The position numbers and the translations under genes are program-made. Positions 52,309 to 61,147 of a stretch of DNA of 64,000 nt are shown here, one piece after another. Positions within the stretch are counted from its first letter, which is position 1. Each line of letters begins with the position of its first letter. Under the pieces are notes generated by a model that had not been told where the DNA came from, did no database searches, and saw only the letters and a list, made by a program, of their open reading frames with translations. Origin of the DNA: a bacterium (lineage in GTDB: Bacteria; Orphanbacterota; Orphanbacteria; Orphanbacterales; Orphanbacteraceae); the NCBI GenBank assembly GCA_025782575.1, contig JALGYY010000008.1:1-64000 (forward strand). The letters run 5' to 3'.

Positions 52309-53655
52309 CTAGAGATCAGAGATAATGAACCGTCTCTTTCCGGCACGAGTGGCCGGTATGTCGTCGACCAGTCTGAATTCGATCCGAACATCGGATCCGA
52401 CATGGTTCTCGAGCATCGCCCGGATCGGTTCGATCTGAGTCTCCACATCGATCGAATCATCGGCAACATAACTCACCTGCAAGAGATCATCCGCCGTCTG
52501 TCGCAGCTGGTAGGCGAGGAACGTGGAGTCACGAAACATGAGCGTTGTCGCCGGCCCCGAGAGGGTTCTGCCGTTATGGAACGTCAGGACATCTGTTGTC
52601 CGGCCGTCCAGGGATTGGATGAGAGGCAAACCCCGCCCGCAGGGACACGGCTCCGGGGCGAGCGTCCCCCTGTCTCCCGTTTCATATCGAATGAACGGCA
52701 TGGCATAGTTCAATAGGTCAGTCGTGACGATCCTTCCCGTGCCGGCCGGATTCTCCTCATCATCCAGGAACTGGAAAACGCCCCGCTCCGAACAGATGTG
52801 CATGCCGAGATGGCGGTCACATTCCATCGCAATCGCCCCCCCGTCGCGGCAACCGTACCCGTCGAACACGGGCGCCTGCAGCACCTCTTCGATCGTCTGC
52901 CGATGTTCCGGCCGGAGCATTTCCGCAGTCGTCATGATACCGGTCAGTCCGGGGATGGAGAGCCCGAGACTACGCACATGTCTGGCGAAAACGAAAAGAG
53001 CCGTCGGGTAGCCTCGAACGAACCGGGGCCGGAAATCGGAGAGATCGCTTGCGTGGCGTCTTGCAATTTCCGGAGAGAGAGACGCCACGGAGAGGGGCAG
53101 GTTCCGTTCGAGCTTTACACGAAGCGCCTGCTTCCAATTGACCGAAACATCGCCCATGAGAGAAGAACCGGCGAGAGTGGCGATCTTGTCTCCCGGGCGG
53201 TACCCGGCATACCCCCAGCCGCGGTAAAGAGACGCCCAGTCGGCGCTCCACGCTGACCAGTCGGCGTAATACCGCAACGGCTCGCCGGTTGTCCCCCCGG
53301 TGGAGTTGATCTTGGCTCGCCGGGATTTCAGATCGCGGCTCTTCAGGTTGTCCCGCTCCCGTCGGACCATTTCGCGAGTCAGCAATGGAAAGCGTGCCAG
53401 ATCAACCACGCCGGTAAGACCACCGGGCTGGATCCCCCGCTCGTCCATCACCCGTTTGTAATAGGGAACATTCTCATAGGCGTGCCGGAGAAGCCGGACT
53501 ACCTTTTCGTCCTGATATTCCGTCATTCGGTCGGCGCTCCACCACTCCGACTTCGAGTATGCCCGCAGAGTCCGGCTTACAGAAGTACGGAGCGCCATGT
53601 CCTCCATCGGAAGAATGACGTTTCGAAAAAGCACGGGGTAAATGGCGTTGATCAT
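52309..53655 (-). CDS. PaaK/CapK-like adenylate-forming enzyme
   Basis: A 448-residue member of the phenylacetate-CoA-ligase-like group found in polysaccharide loci. INSTGGTTGEPLRYY is the ATP-binding P-loop-like motif, DGYGCRDGGAIAMEC the Y-G-x-x-E-like region, and YETGDRGTLAPEPCPCGRG the YxTGD motif. It activates a carboxylate as an adenylate. It may form a thioester or transfer the acyl group to a sugar. It is 12 bases after citF, so its substrate could be linked to the citrate-lyase-type reaction encoded upstream. Confidence 0.88.
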   Translation of the reverse strand: MINAIYPVLFRNVILPMEDMALRTSVSRTLRAYSKSEWWSADRMTEYQDEKVVRLLRHAYENVPYYKRVMDERGIQPGGLTGVVDLARFPLLTREMVRRERDNLKSRDLKSRRAKINSTGGTTGEPLRYYADWSAWSADWASLYRGWGYAGYRPGDKIATLAGSSLMGDVSVNWKQALRVKLERNLPLSVASLSPEIARRHASDLSDFRPRFVRGYPTALFVFARHVRSLGLSIPGLTGIMTTAEMLRPEHRQTIEEVLQAPVFDGYGCRDGGAIAMECDRHLGMHICSERGVFQFLDDEENPAGTGRIVTTDLLNYAMPFIRYETGDRGTLAPEPCPCGRGLPLIQSLDGRTTDVLTFHNGRTLSGPATTLMFRDSTFLAYQLRQTADDLLQVSYVADDSIDVETQIEPIRAMLENHVGSDVRIEFRLVDDIPATRAGKRRFIISDL

Positions 53656-53667
53656 CCGCCTGACCTG

Positions 53668-55251
53668 TTAGGTGTTGACACGAAATACTGTATCGATCAC
53701 GGTCCCGTCCACCCACTTGATGATGGCGACCGGGTCATCGGCAAGCGACGGCTGTGCCGGCGCTCCCCCCACAATCCGCTCTACTTCCTGTTTGATCTCT
53801 TCGATCGGCCGGATCGGAAGGCCGCTCCCCTTTACTGAGTTCAGAAGATCCTGGCGCCGTGGATTGATGGCGATGCCCCGCTCGGTAACGATCACATCGA
53901 TCAATTCGCCCGGCCCGCAGAGGGTCGTCACCCTGTCGACGATCACGGGGATTCGGTCTCGAAAAGAGGGAATCGCCAGGATCGTACAGTTTGAGAATAG
54001 GCAATTCTGCCACCCCCCGATTCCATGGAGAAGCCGACCGTCAGAGTGAGTGACCACATTGGCGCCGAAATCCAAATCGACTTCAGTCGCTCCCAGTACG
54101 ACCGCGTCCACCATGCCGGCAAAGTTCCCTTTACCATGGTAGTTGTAACTCGTAAAGGGACTGGTGTTCACGTGGTTCGTGTTTTCCCGCATCGATCGAA
54201 CACCATCGAGGTCAAACGTCTGCCCGTCAAGAATGTAATCCGTCAATCCCTCTTCGAGCATCTCCACAAGATACTTCGTGCTTCCCCCGCGAATGAACCG
54301 CGCCTTGACGCCCTCCTCTATCATCATCTCTTTCAAATAGATCGCGAACGCAAGCGCCGTTCCCCCGGCGCCCGCCTGGAATGAAAAGCCGTCCTTCATG
54401 ATTCCCGCCTCGCGAACGAAGCGAGCCACATAGTCAGCGATGAGCAGGCGGTCAGGACTCTTGGTGATCTGTGTGGTGCCAGAGATGATCTTCGAAGGAT
54501 CGCCGATCTGTTCCATCTCTACAACGAAATCCACGTAATTCCCTTGTATCTGCCAGGGAACGCAGGGGAAGGGGACCAGGTTATCCGTGACGACCACTAC
54601 CCGCTCCGCATACTGCGAATCGGCAAGGGCGAACCCCAGTAACCCGCACGCGCTGTCGCCGGTTACGCCGTTGGCGTTTCCAAACGGGTCCGCAGTCGGC
54701 GAGGCGATGACAGCGATATCGATCGGAACCTCGCCATCCTGAACCGCCTGATACCGCCCCCCATGGCTCCGCAAGACGCCGAGTCCGCGCATCTTTCCCC
54801 TCGAACAATAATCACCGAGTGGTCCGTTCATGCTTCCTTCGATGTGATGGATCACGCCCGACTCGAGATGTTTCAACTGATTCTGGTGACAGGGAAAAGA
54901 GGCGCTTGGAAACCAGAGGAGGTTTTTTACCCCCAGATCGGCAGCGGCATCGAAGATGGCGTTCGCCACGAGATCACCGTTCCGAAAATGATGGTGAGTG
55001 GAGATCGTCATCCCGTCTTTCAGTCCGCACTTTTCCAGCGCCGTTCGGAGGTCAGAGACTCGCTTGTCGCCCCGGAGCGGATAGTCTGCGCAGGATCGAA
55101 TTCGGGGGGCGGCGCGACGACCCTCCGGTTTGTGGGCACTCACCAGATCGCCGAACTCGTTCTTCCGAAAACCACAATAGGGAACCTGGATCTTTCCATT
55201 CGCTTCGGTGGGGGCGGGACGACCGGCCACGTTCTTTCTCAGCTCACTCAT
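53668..55251 (-). CDS. citF: citrate lyase alpha subunit (citrate:acetyl-ACP transferase)
   Basis: A 527-residue protein of normal CitF length. It swaps the acetyl group on the acyl carrier for citrate. ISTHHHFRNGDLVAN, HIEGSMNGPLGDYC, ASPTADPFGNANG, ARFIRGGSTKYLVEMLEEGL, FGANVVTHSDGRLLHGIGGWQN and GPGELIDVIVTERGIAINPRR are all family blocks. ATG at 55251 overlaps the end of the CitD-CitE gene by 8 bases, so the subunits are coupled. The ligase and prosthetic-group genes (citC, citX, citG) are not in the window. The placement inside a glycan operon is unusual. Confidence 0.92.
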   Translation of the reverse strand: MSELRKNVAGRPAPTEANGKIQVPYCGFRKNEFGDLVSAHKPEGRRAAPRIRSCADYPLRGDKRVSDLRTALEKCGLKDGMTISTHHHFRNGDLVANAIFDAAADLGVKNLLWFPSASFPCHQNQLKHLESGVIHHIEGSMNGPLGDYCSRGKMRGLGVLRSHGGRYQAVQDGEVPIDIAVIASPTADPFGNANGVTGDSACGLLGFALADSQYAERVVVVTDNLVPFPCVPWQIQGNYVDFVVEMEQIGDPSKIISGTTQITKSPDRLLIADYVARFVREAGIMKDGFSFQAGAGGTALAFAIYLKEMMIEEGVKARFIRGGSTKYLVEMLEEGLTDYILDGQTFDLDGVRSMRENTNHVNTSPFTSYNYHGKGNFAGMVDAVVLGATEVDLDFGANVVTHSDGRLLHGIGGWQNCLFSNCTILAIPSFRDRIPVIVDRVTTLCGPGELIDVIVTERGIAINPRRQDLLNSVKGSGLPIRPIEEIKQEVERIVGGAPAQPSLADDPVAIIKWVDGTVIDTVFRVNT

Positions 55252-56455
55252 CAGCCGATCCCCCGGCGGACGTTCTGCTCTGGCCGGCGAGCCGCACGGT
55301 TCGGAGCGCCCGCTTGACAACAGGCGGATCGATCATTTTGCTCCCGAGACTCACAACGCCGCTCCCGGTCGCTTCGGCTTTTTCGAACGCGGCGACGATC
55401 CGCTTCGCCTTTTCCAGTTCCATCTCGGTCGGAGCAAAAGCCTCATGAACGACTCTGACCTGGCGGGGGTGAATACAGCCCATTCCTTCGAAGCCGAGTC
55501 CCTTGGATTCGAGCGCATTCAAGCGGAGCCGGTCCATGTCCGCCACATCGGAGAAGACGCTGTCAATCGGAGCGACACCTGCAGCCCGCGCGGCATTCAC
55601 CACAGCCGATCGCGCCCACTGTGACTCGCGGCCCTCACTCGTCCGCGGGGCGCCGATGTCAGCCGTATAATCCTCGAGCCCGATCGTCAGAGCGATCACC
55701 GTTGGAGATGCCGTGGCGATTTCGTACGCCCTTTCAATGCCGAGTGCCGTCTCGACGATCGGCATCAGGAAGATCTCTCCTTCGAACCCGTGGGCGGCAC
55801 GGATCCTGTCGATCCGGTCAGCCACACCGTTCACCTGGGAAGCCGACTCGCACTTGGGAATCAAGACGACATGCACATTCTCCGGAATGATCGAATCCAG
55901 ATCGGCATAGCCGTCGGGAATCGGATTGATGCGAACCATTCGTTCAGCGCCATAGAAATCGACCGATCGAAGGGCGTTTCGAACGACGATCCGGGCGGCG
56001 TCCTTCTCGGCGTGGGCGACAGAATCTTCGAGGTCCAGGATGATCGCGTCCGGTTCGTGGAGCCCCGCATTCGGCGCGAACTTGGGTTCGTTCCCGGGAA
56101 GATACAACCTGCTGCGACGGAGCCGGTCACGGGTCGTTTTCCCCCGAGACTGATCGATACGCTCCGGCAGATGGGAGCGTTCCAGATCGGGAAGCGCCCT
56201 CTTGGCTGCCGTCTCGATGCGCGCAGCCAGAACAAACGGGAGTGCCCCCGCATCTTCGATCCGGAGCGATGCATGCTCGATTCCAAGGCTTCGCATAGTC
56301 TCTTCGGCCAGTGCTCGGATCGATTCGCCGTACATCGAAGCGACTTTGCTCTCGAGGTCGATCGCGATACCACCGGTTACGCCGGATTCGAAAGAAACCC
56401 AGCAATCCGACCGGATCTTCGCCCCTCTCCTTCCCGCCTCAGCAGTATGTCCCAT
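55244..56455 (-). CDS. CitD-CitE fusion (citrate lyase acyl carrier and beta subunit)
   Basis: A 403-residue fusion. Residues about 5-95 are the acyl carrier CitD: AGRRGAKIRSDCWVSFES (the Ser of IRSD is the probable attachment site of the phosphoribosyl-dephospho-CoA), GGIAIDLESKVASMYGESI and DAGALPFVLAARIETAA. From about residue 110 it is CitE, which cleaves citryl-carrier to oxaloacetate: RRSRLYLPGNEPKF, PDAIILDLEDSVAHAEKD, MVRINPI, IPKCESASQV, LMPIVETALGIE and GMGCIHPRQV. CitD and CitE are normally separate genes. ATG at 56455 is chosen because AAGGAG is 7 bases upstream of it. The gene lies 67 bases after the alcohol dehydrogenase. Confidence 0.9.
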   Translation of the reverse strand: MGHTAEAGRRGAKIRSDCWVSFESGVTGGIAIDLESKVASMYGESIRALAEETMRSLGIEHASLRIEDAGALPFVLAARIETAAKRALPDLERSHLPERIDQSRGKTTRDRLRRSRLYLPGNEPKFAPNAGLHEPDAIILDLEDSVAHAEKDAARIVVRNALRSVDFYGAERMVRINPIPDGYADLDSIIPENVHVVLIPKCESASQVNGVADRIDRIRAAHGFEGEIFLMPIVETALGIERAYEIATASPTVIALTIGLEDYTADIGAPRTSEGRESQWARSAVVNAARAAGVAPIDSVFSDVADMDRLRLNALESKGLGFEGMGCIHPRQVRVVHEAFAPTEMELEKAKRIVAAFEKAEATGSGVVSLGSKMIDPPVVKRALRTVRLAGQSRTSAGGSADE

Positions 56456-56522
56456 GCCCATTCTCCTTGCCCTTGGGTCGAGCGTATCCGGCGCTCATCC
56501 GGAGCGCAACCATAAGCGGGCT

Positions 56523-57524
56523 CTACCCGACCTGGAGGACTCCGGCGCCCCTGATCTCGCTTCTCTCGAGCTTCAGCAGCGCCTCGTTCAACTCCTCGAA
56601 GGGGAATACCTCTACTTCCGTTCGTATCGGAATTTCGGCCGCGATCTGGAGCAATTCCCGGCCGTCCCGTCTTGTGCCGGCCGTCACGCTTCGGAGCGTT
56701 CGCTCACCATATAAGTACTTCCCGTAGTCCCATTCCGGAATCTTCGACATATAGATCGACGCGATCGATGCGGTCCCTCCCCGCCTCAGATGGCCGAGCA
56801 TGTCCAGAACGAGCGGGCCGGCAGGCGCAAACATGACAGCGCTGTCCAGCCGGACTCCCGGATCGTCATCCGCACCGCCTGTCCACACCGCTCCGAGCGC
56901 CTCTGCAAGTTCCCGATGTTCCCGGCCCCGCGTGAAAACGTAAGGCTTCGCCCCGCGATGTACCGCCACCTGAATCGCCACATGAGCGGAGGCGCCGAAT
57001 CCGAACAGGCCGAGACGGTCCCCCGGTTCATACTCGGAGAGCCGAAGCGCCCGGTACCCGATAATCCCGGCACATAGGAGCGGAGCGACATGATAGTCAT
57101 CGAACCGATCAGGCAACACATGAGCAAAAGCGGCCGGGACGACCATTTTCTCCGCGTAGCCTCCGTCCCGGTGAAAGCCTGTAAAGATCGCGCCCTCACA
57201 GAGATTTTCCCGATCACGATTGCAATCGACACAACTGCCGCACGTCTGGTGCAGCCAGGCGACACCGACCCGCTCCCCGATCTGAAAGCCCCTCACCCCT
57301 TCGCCGAGCCTGTCGATCACGCCGACCACCTGATGGCCGGGTATGACGGGCAATCGGGGGAGTTCCAGCTCCCCTTCCACCGTATGCAGATCGGTATGAC
57401 AAAGACCGCAGGCCTTCACATGAAGACGGATCTCGCCAGGCTCCGGCCCGGGCTCGGCCACATCCACCAGTTCGAGAGGCGCTGTCCCGATCGGACCGGG
57501 GCGTTTGAGCTGATAAGCGCGCAT
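56523..57524 (-). CDS. zinc-dependent alcohol dehydrogenase (MDR family)
   Basis: A 333-residue medium-chain dehydrogenase. GLCHTDLHTVEGEL and PVIPGHQVVGVIDRLGEGV carry the catalytic zinc ligands (Cys, His), GSCVDCNRDRENLCEG holds the four structural-zinc cysteines, and LGLFGFGASAHVAIQVA is the nucleotide-binding loop. It is the first gene of the long minus-strand run and is 67 bases from the CitD-CitE gene. Substrate unknown. The long CoA-acylating aldehyde dehydrogenase at the left end of the window would be a biochemical partner, but it is 54 kb away. No strong promoter was found in the 125 bases upstream. Confidence 0.93.
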   Translation of the reverse strand: MRAYQLKRPGPIGTAPLELVDVAEPGPEPGEIRLHVKACGLCHTDLHTVEGELELPRLPVIPGHQVVGVIDRLGEGVRGFQIGERVGVAWLHQTCGSCVDCNRDRENLCEGAIFTGFHRDGGYAEKMVVPAAFAHVLPDRFDDYHVAPLLCAGIIGYRALRLSEYEPGDRLGLFGFGASAHVAIQVAVHRGAKPYVFTRGREHRELAEALGAVWTGGADDDPGVRLDSAVMFAPAGPLVLDMLGHLRRGGTASIASIYMSKIPEWDYGKYLYGERTLRSVTAGTRRDGRELLQIAAEIPIRTEVEVFPFEELNEALLKLERSEIRGAGVLQVG

Positions 57525-57649
57525 GCCAACAGGTTCGGTCTTTTGGGCCCGCCCGTCAATATCGGTAAAACAATAGAATCGGGGATATGCTCCTCACGGT
57601 TGCCGCCCATCAGCCGATTCCGTAATATGACGCTGAGGAGGGATCCCGC

Positions 57650-60600
57650 TTGAGTCGCAAAATCATCGGAATACTGTTTTTACTGTCCGGCGCGGCCGGC
57701 CTCATTTATCAGGTCGTCTGGAGTCGGTCCCTGACTCTGCTGTTCGGGTCGACCACTCTCGCCGTCAGCACGGTAATCACGGCATTCATGGCAGGTCTGG
57801 GGCTTGGAAGCTGGCTCTTCGGACGCTATGCGGACAGGGTTAAGAAAGCCCTCCCCCTCTATGCCGCTCTCGAAATCGGGATCGCCGTTCTCGCGATTCT
57901 CTTTCCCTTTTTCCTGAAGGTGATTACCCCTCTCTTTTTCGCTTTGAGCAAGACCATCGGTGATTCCTATGTCCTCTTCCCGCTCGCCCGCTTTGCTCTC
58001 TGTTTTGTAGGGCTTCTCTTCCCCACCGTATTGATGGGCGGCACCCTTCCGGCAATGACACGCTTCTTCGTCAAAGAAAGGGCTACTTTCGGGGGAAACG
58101 TAAGCGTTCTCTATGCACTCAACACATTCGGCGCCATGATCGGGTGTTTTACGGCCGGATTCTTCTTGATCCCCTACCTCGGGATCGACGGGACTGTCGC
58201 ACTCGCCGTCGGGCTGAACCTGACAGCTGCGATCGGCGCCCTCCTCCTCTCACGGGTCGAAAAAGAACAGAAGGCGGAACGACCGGAAAACCGAGCAACC
58301 GCAATCGACGGTGCAACTGATAGCGGGAGAGCGGGCTCTACCGACGACTCGATCAACCCCGGCATCGTACTTCTTATTTTTGCCGTGGCCGGATTCACTT
58401 CACTCGCCTATGAGGTCCTCTGGACGAGAGCCCTTCTGTTCTTCCTCGGATGGTTCGCGGTGTACGCATTTACAATTATTCTGACCACGTTTCTGTTCGG
58501 GCTTGCCGTCGGAAGCGCCGCCTATCCTCTCCTGTTTCGGAAGGGGAAAAATCTGCTTCTTGCTTTTGCCGTCATCGAGATTGTAATCGGCATTTTCGGC
58601 GCACTTTCCGTTCCGATTTTTTCAGGCCTGTTCGAGGTGATCCGCTCGCTCGAGGAGTCTCTGCCAAGGGACAACTGGTGGCACTTTATTATCGCCAGGG
58701 CGGGCGGTAGCTTTGCCGTCATGCTGGTCCCGACATTTCTCATGGGACTCACCTTCCCGCTGGCAAGCGCAATCTATGCGCGTGCGGGAAAAGGCTACGG
58801 TGCGACGATCGGAAATGTTTACGCATCGAATTCATTGGGCGCGATTCTGGGATCGATGGCAACCGGGTTTCTGCTGCTCCCCCTGCTCGGTCTCGGGCAG
58901 AGCATGGCGCTCATAGCTCTTTTGAATCTACTGCTCGGCGGCTCTATTCTGCTCCTCCGTGCGCGGCGCAGTCGCTCCAGGGTCCCGGCATTTGCGATGG
59001 CGGTCCTCCTGCTCGCAGCCGGTGGGGCCAACTTCGCGTTCTCATCCGATCGCCCGATGGTGTTATCGAGCCGCCATTTCAAAGATCCCGATCGCCCGAT
59101 GCGGCTTCTATACTCGAGCGAAGGGGCCACCGCATCGCTTGCCGTCCTCCATGACGTCAACAGTGGCCATGTTGAGCTGAACATCAATGGCGAGTCGACC
59201 GCGTACACGACTTATACGGACATGCAGGTTCATCTCATGCTTTCACACCTGCCTCTCCTCTTTGTGGAGAACCCTAAAAAGGTACTCGTAATCGGTTTCG
59301 GCCTCGGATCAACGTCGTACGGCGCCACGCTCCATCCCTCGGTCGAAGAGGTACGTTGTATCGAGCTAGTCCCGAAAGAGGTCGAAACGGCTGAGTTCTT
59401 CGAGTCAGTGAATCACGGCGTCCTTCGTTCGCCCAAATTCAAACTGACGATCGATGATGGTCGAAATTTCATTTTCAGGACCGAAGAGAAGTTCGACCTG
59501 ATTTCGTTCAACGCCATTCATCCGAGCCATAGCCCGGCGCTCTACACGGTCGAGTTCTACCGGGAATGTGCGAAGAAAATGACCGATGCCGGCGCGATCT
59601 GCGCCTGGGTGCCGAACAACAGCTTTACAGAGAGACAGTTTCAGATTCTACTGCGGACATTCCAATCCGTTTTCCCCCACTCCTCGCTCTGGTATGTAAA
59701 CCCGAATCATCTCGTTCTGATCGGCACCAGGCAGAGACATGCTCTCGACTTCGATGACTTCAGGCGAAGGGTGGGGCAGGAACCGGTTCGGACGGAACTG
59801 GCCAACTACACGATGGAAGATCCCTATCAGCTGCTGGCGTATCACCTGATGGATGAAAAGGACCTCGAGATCTACACGAGCGGTGTTCCTGTGAATTCCG
59901 ACTCCAAACCCTATCTGGAATACTCCCGCGAACTGTACACCAGAATCGAAATCATCGATGCGATGCAGTACCACCGATCGAGCATACTTCCGTACATGAC
60001 GATCGCGAACGATTCAGCCGCCGTTGTAGATACGCTGCGGGAATATGAGAAAGCGGCGTATCACCTGCTGGCCGCCCAGTCGATCTACTGGATCGAATCG
60101 AAGGCGCCCGATCTCCCCGGCCGGGTATGGCGAATTGACATTGAACTCGCCGAAGCGATGCGACTGACGCCCGGGCAACGAAATCTCCTGGCGATCAGCG
60201 GCATCCGTGAAACGGATAAAGGAAATCTGTCGAGCCAGTTCGAAAACCGGCCGGATAACACCGAATCACAGCGAAGGCTTTTGAGGCTCTACAGGCTTCA
60301 GGGCGACTGGGATCACGTCCGTGAGACTCTTAACGCTGTTCGTGGCGTTCACACCACATCGACCACTTTGGAGGGAGCTCTCCTCCACTTCGAAAACGGC
60401 GAACTGGAATCGGCGGCGACCGCATTTCGCGCGGTTGCATCCGGCGACTCGCCGGTACTCGGGAACGTGGGCAGTCAGTATCTTCAGATAACGGATTATG
60501 AATTGCGACGTAAGACAGGAGAGTCGCTCAATACCGACGAGATGCTCGCTCTGGCGAACAGTTACTGGACAGTGGGCGATCGTGACCGTGGCGAAGTCGT

Positions 60601-61123
60601 GTTTCAGGAGGCGATTGCACAGTCAACCGGCCTGGCGCTCCCCCTGCTACAATACGGCCAGGCAATGGAAAATGCCTATCGGATCGACGAGGCGGCTGAA
60701 CTTTATAAAGCAGCCCTCGAGCTTCCGATCGCCCGGACCGATCTTAAACAGTTGATCGCCCACTCTCTCGAGCGGACCAGAATTCAGATCGCCATGCGTG
60801 AGAAGCCGAACGAGGTACAATCGATCGAAGTCGGGGATCGAGTCATTCCGATCGATCCCGCTTCCTCGGCATTTCGGATGAAGCTGGGGTTGCTTCACAT
60901 GGAAAGAAGGGATGTCAGCCGGGCTGCGATAGAACTTCGGCTCGCCGTCATGCTCGACGGAAAGAACGTGGAGGCCCGGCTGAATCTCGGCCGGGCTCTC
61001 GCCTTCCGAGGGCTCGAAGACGAGGCGGAAGAAGAGTTCCGCGTCGCCCTGGCGATCGACCCGGATCGAGCGGACATCAGGCAGGAGATATCGAGACTCC
61101 GTCGGACGCGGGTCGAGCAGTAG
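57650..61123 (+). CDS. large membrane spermidine-synthase-like protein with TPR tail
   Basis: A 1157-residue protein, far longer than soluble SpeE. Residues about 1-475 have around twelve to fourteen transmembrane helices in two similar halves, each opening with a SGAAGLIYQVVWSR / VAGFTSLAYEVLWTR type motif. Residues about 500-690 hold a spermidine-synthase-like Rossmann domain (VLVIGFGLGSTSYGA, CIELVPKEVETAEFF, LTIDDGRNFI, FDLISFNAIHP). The remainder has TPR-like helices to the C-terminus. Such fused proteins are thought to transfer aminopropyl groups or act as transporters, but the activity is unproven. TTG at 57650 follows GGAGGG. It diverges from the alcohol dehydrogenase. Confidence 0.82.
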   Translation: MSRKIIGILFLLSGAAGLIYQVVWSRSLTLLFGSTTLAVSTVITAFMAGLGLGSWLFGRYADRVKKALPLYAALEIGIAVLAILFPFFLKVITPLFFALSKTIGDSYVLFPLARFALCFVGLLFPTVLMGGTLPAMTRFFVKERATFGGNVSVLYALNTFGAMIGCFTAGFFLIPYLGIDGTVALAVGLNLTAAIGALLLSRVEKEQKAERPENRATAIDGATDSGRAGSTDDSINPGIVLLIFAVAGFTSLAYEVLWTRALLFFLGWFAVYAFTIILTTFLFGLAVGSAAYPLLFRKGKNLLLAFAVIEIVIGIFGALSVPIFSGLFEVIRSLEESLPRDNWWHFIIARAGGSFAVMLVPTFLMGLTFPLASAIYARAGKGYGATIGNVYASNSLGAILGSMATGFLLLPLLGLGQSMALIALLNLLLGGSILLLRARRSRSRVPAFAMAVLLLAAGGANFAFSSDRPMVLSSRHFKDPDRPMRLLYSSEGATASLAVLHDVNSGHVELNINGESTAYTTYTDMQVHLMLSHLPLLFVENPKKVLVIGFGLGSTSYGATLHPSVEEVRCIELVPKEVETAEFFESVNHGVLRSPKFKLTIDDGRNFIFRTEEKFDLISFNAIHPSHSPALYTVEFYRECAKKMTDAGAICAWVPNNSFTERQFQILLRTFQSVFPHSSLWYVNPNHLVLIGTRQRHALDFDDFRRRVGQEPVRTELANYTMEDPYQLLAYHLMDEKDLEIYTSGVPVNSDSKPYLEYSRELYTRIEIIDAMQYHRSSILPYMTIANDSAAVVDTLREYEKAAYHLLAAQSIYWIESKAPDLPGRVWRIDIELAEAMRLTPGQRNLLAISGIRETDKGNLSSQFENRPDNTESQRRLLRLYRLQGDWDHVRETLNAVRGVHTTSTTLEGALLHFENGELESAATAFRAVASGDSPVLGNVGSQYLQITDYELRRKTGESLNTDEMLALANSYWTVGDRDRGEVVFQEAIAQSTGLALPLLQYGQAMENAYRIDEAAELYKAALELPIARTDLKQLIAHSLERTRIQIAMREKPNEVQSIEVGDRVIPIDPASSAFRMKLGLLHMERRDVSRAAIELRLAVMLDGKNVEARLNLGRALAFRGLEDEAEEEFRVALAIDPDRADIRQEISRLRRTRVEQ

Positions 61124-61147
61124 AGAGAAGACGCACCTCGATCCGAA

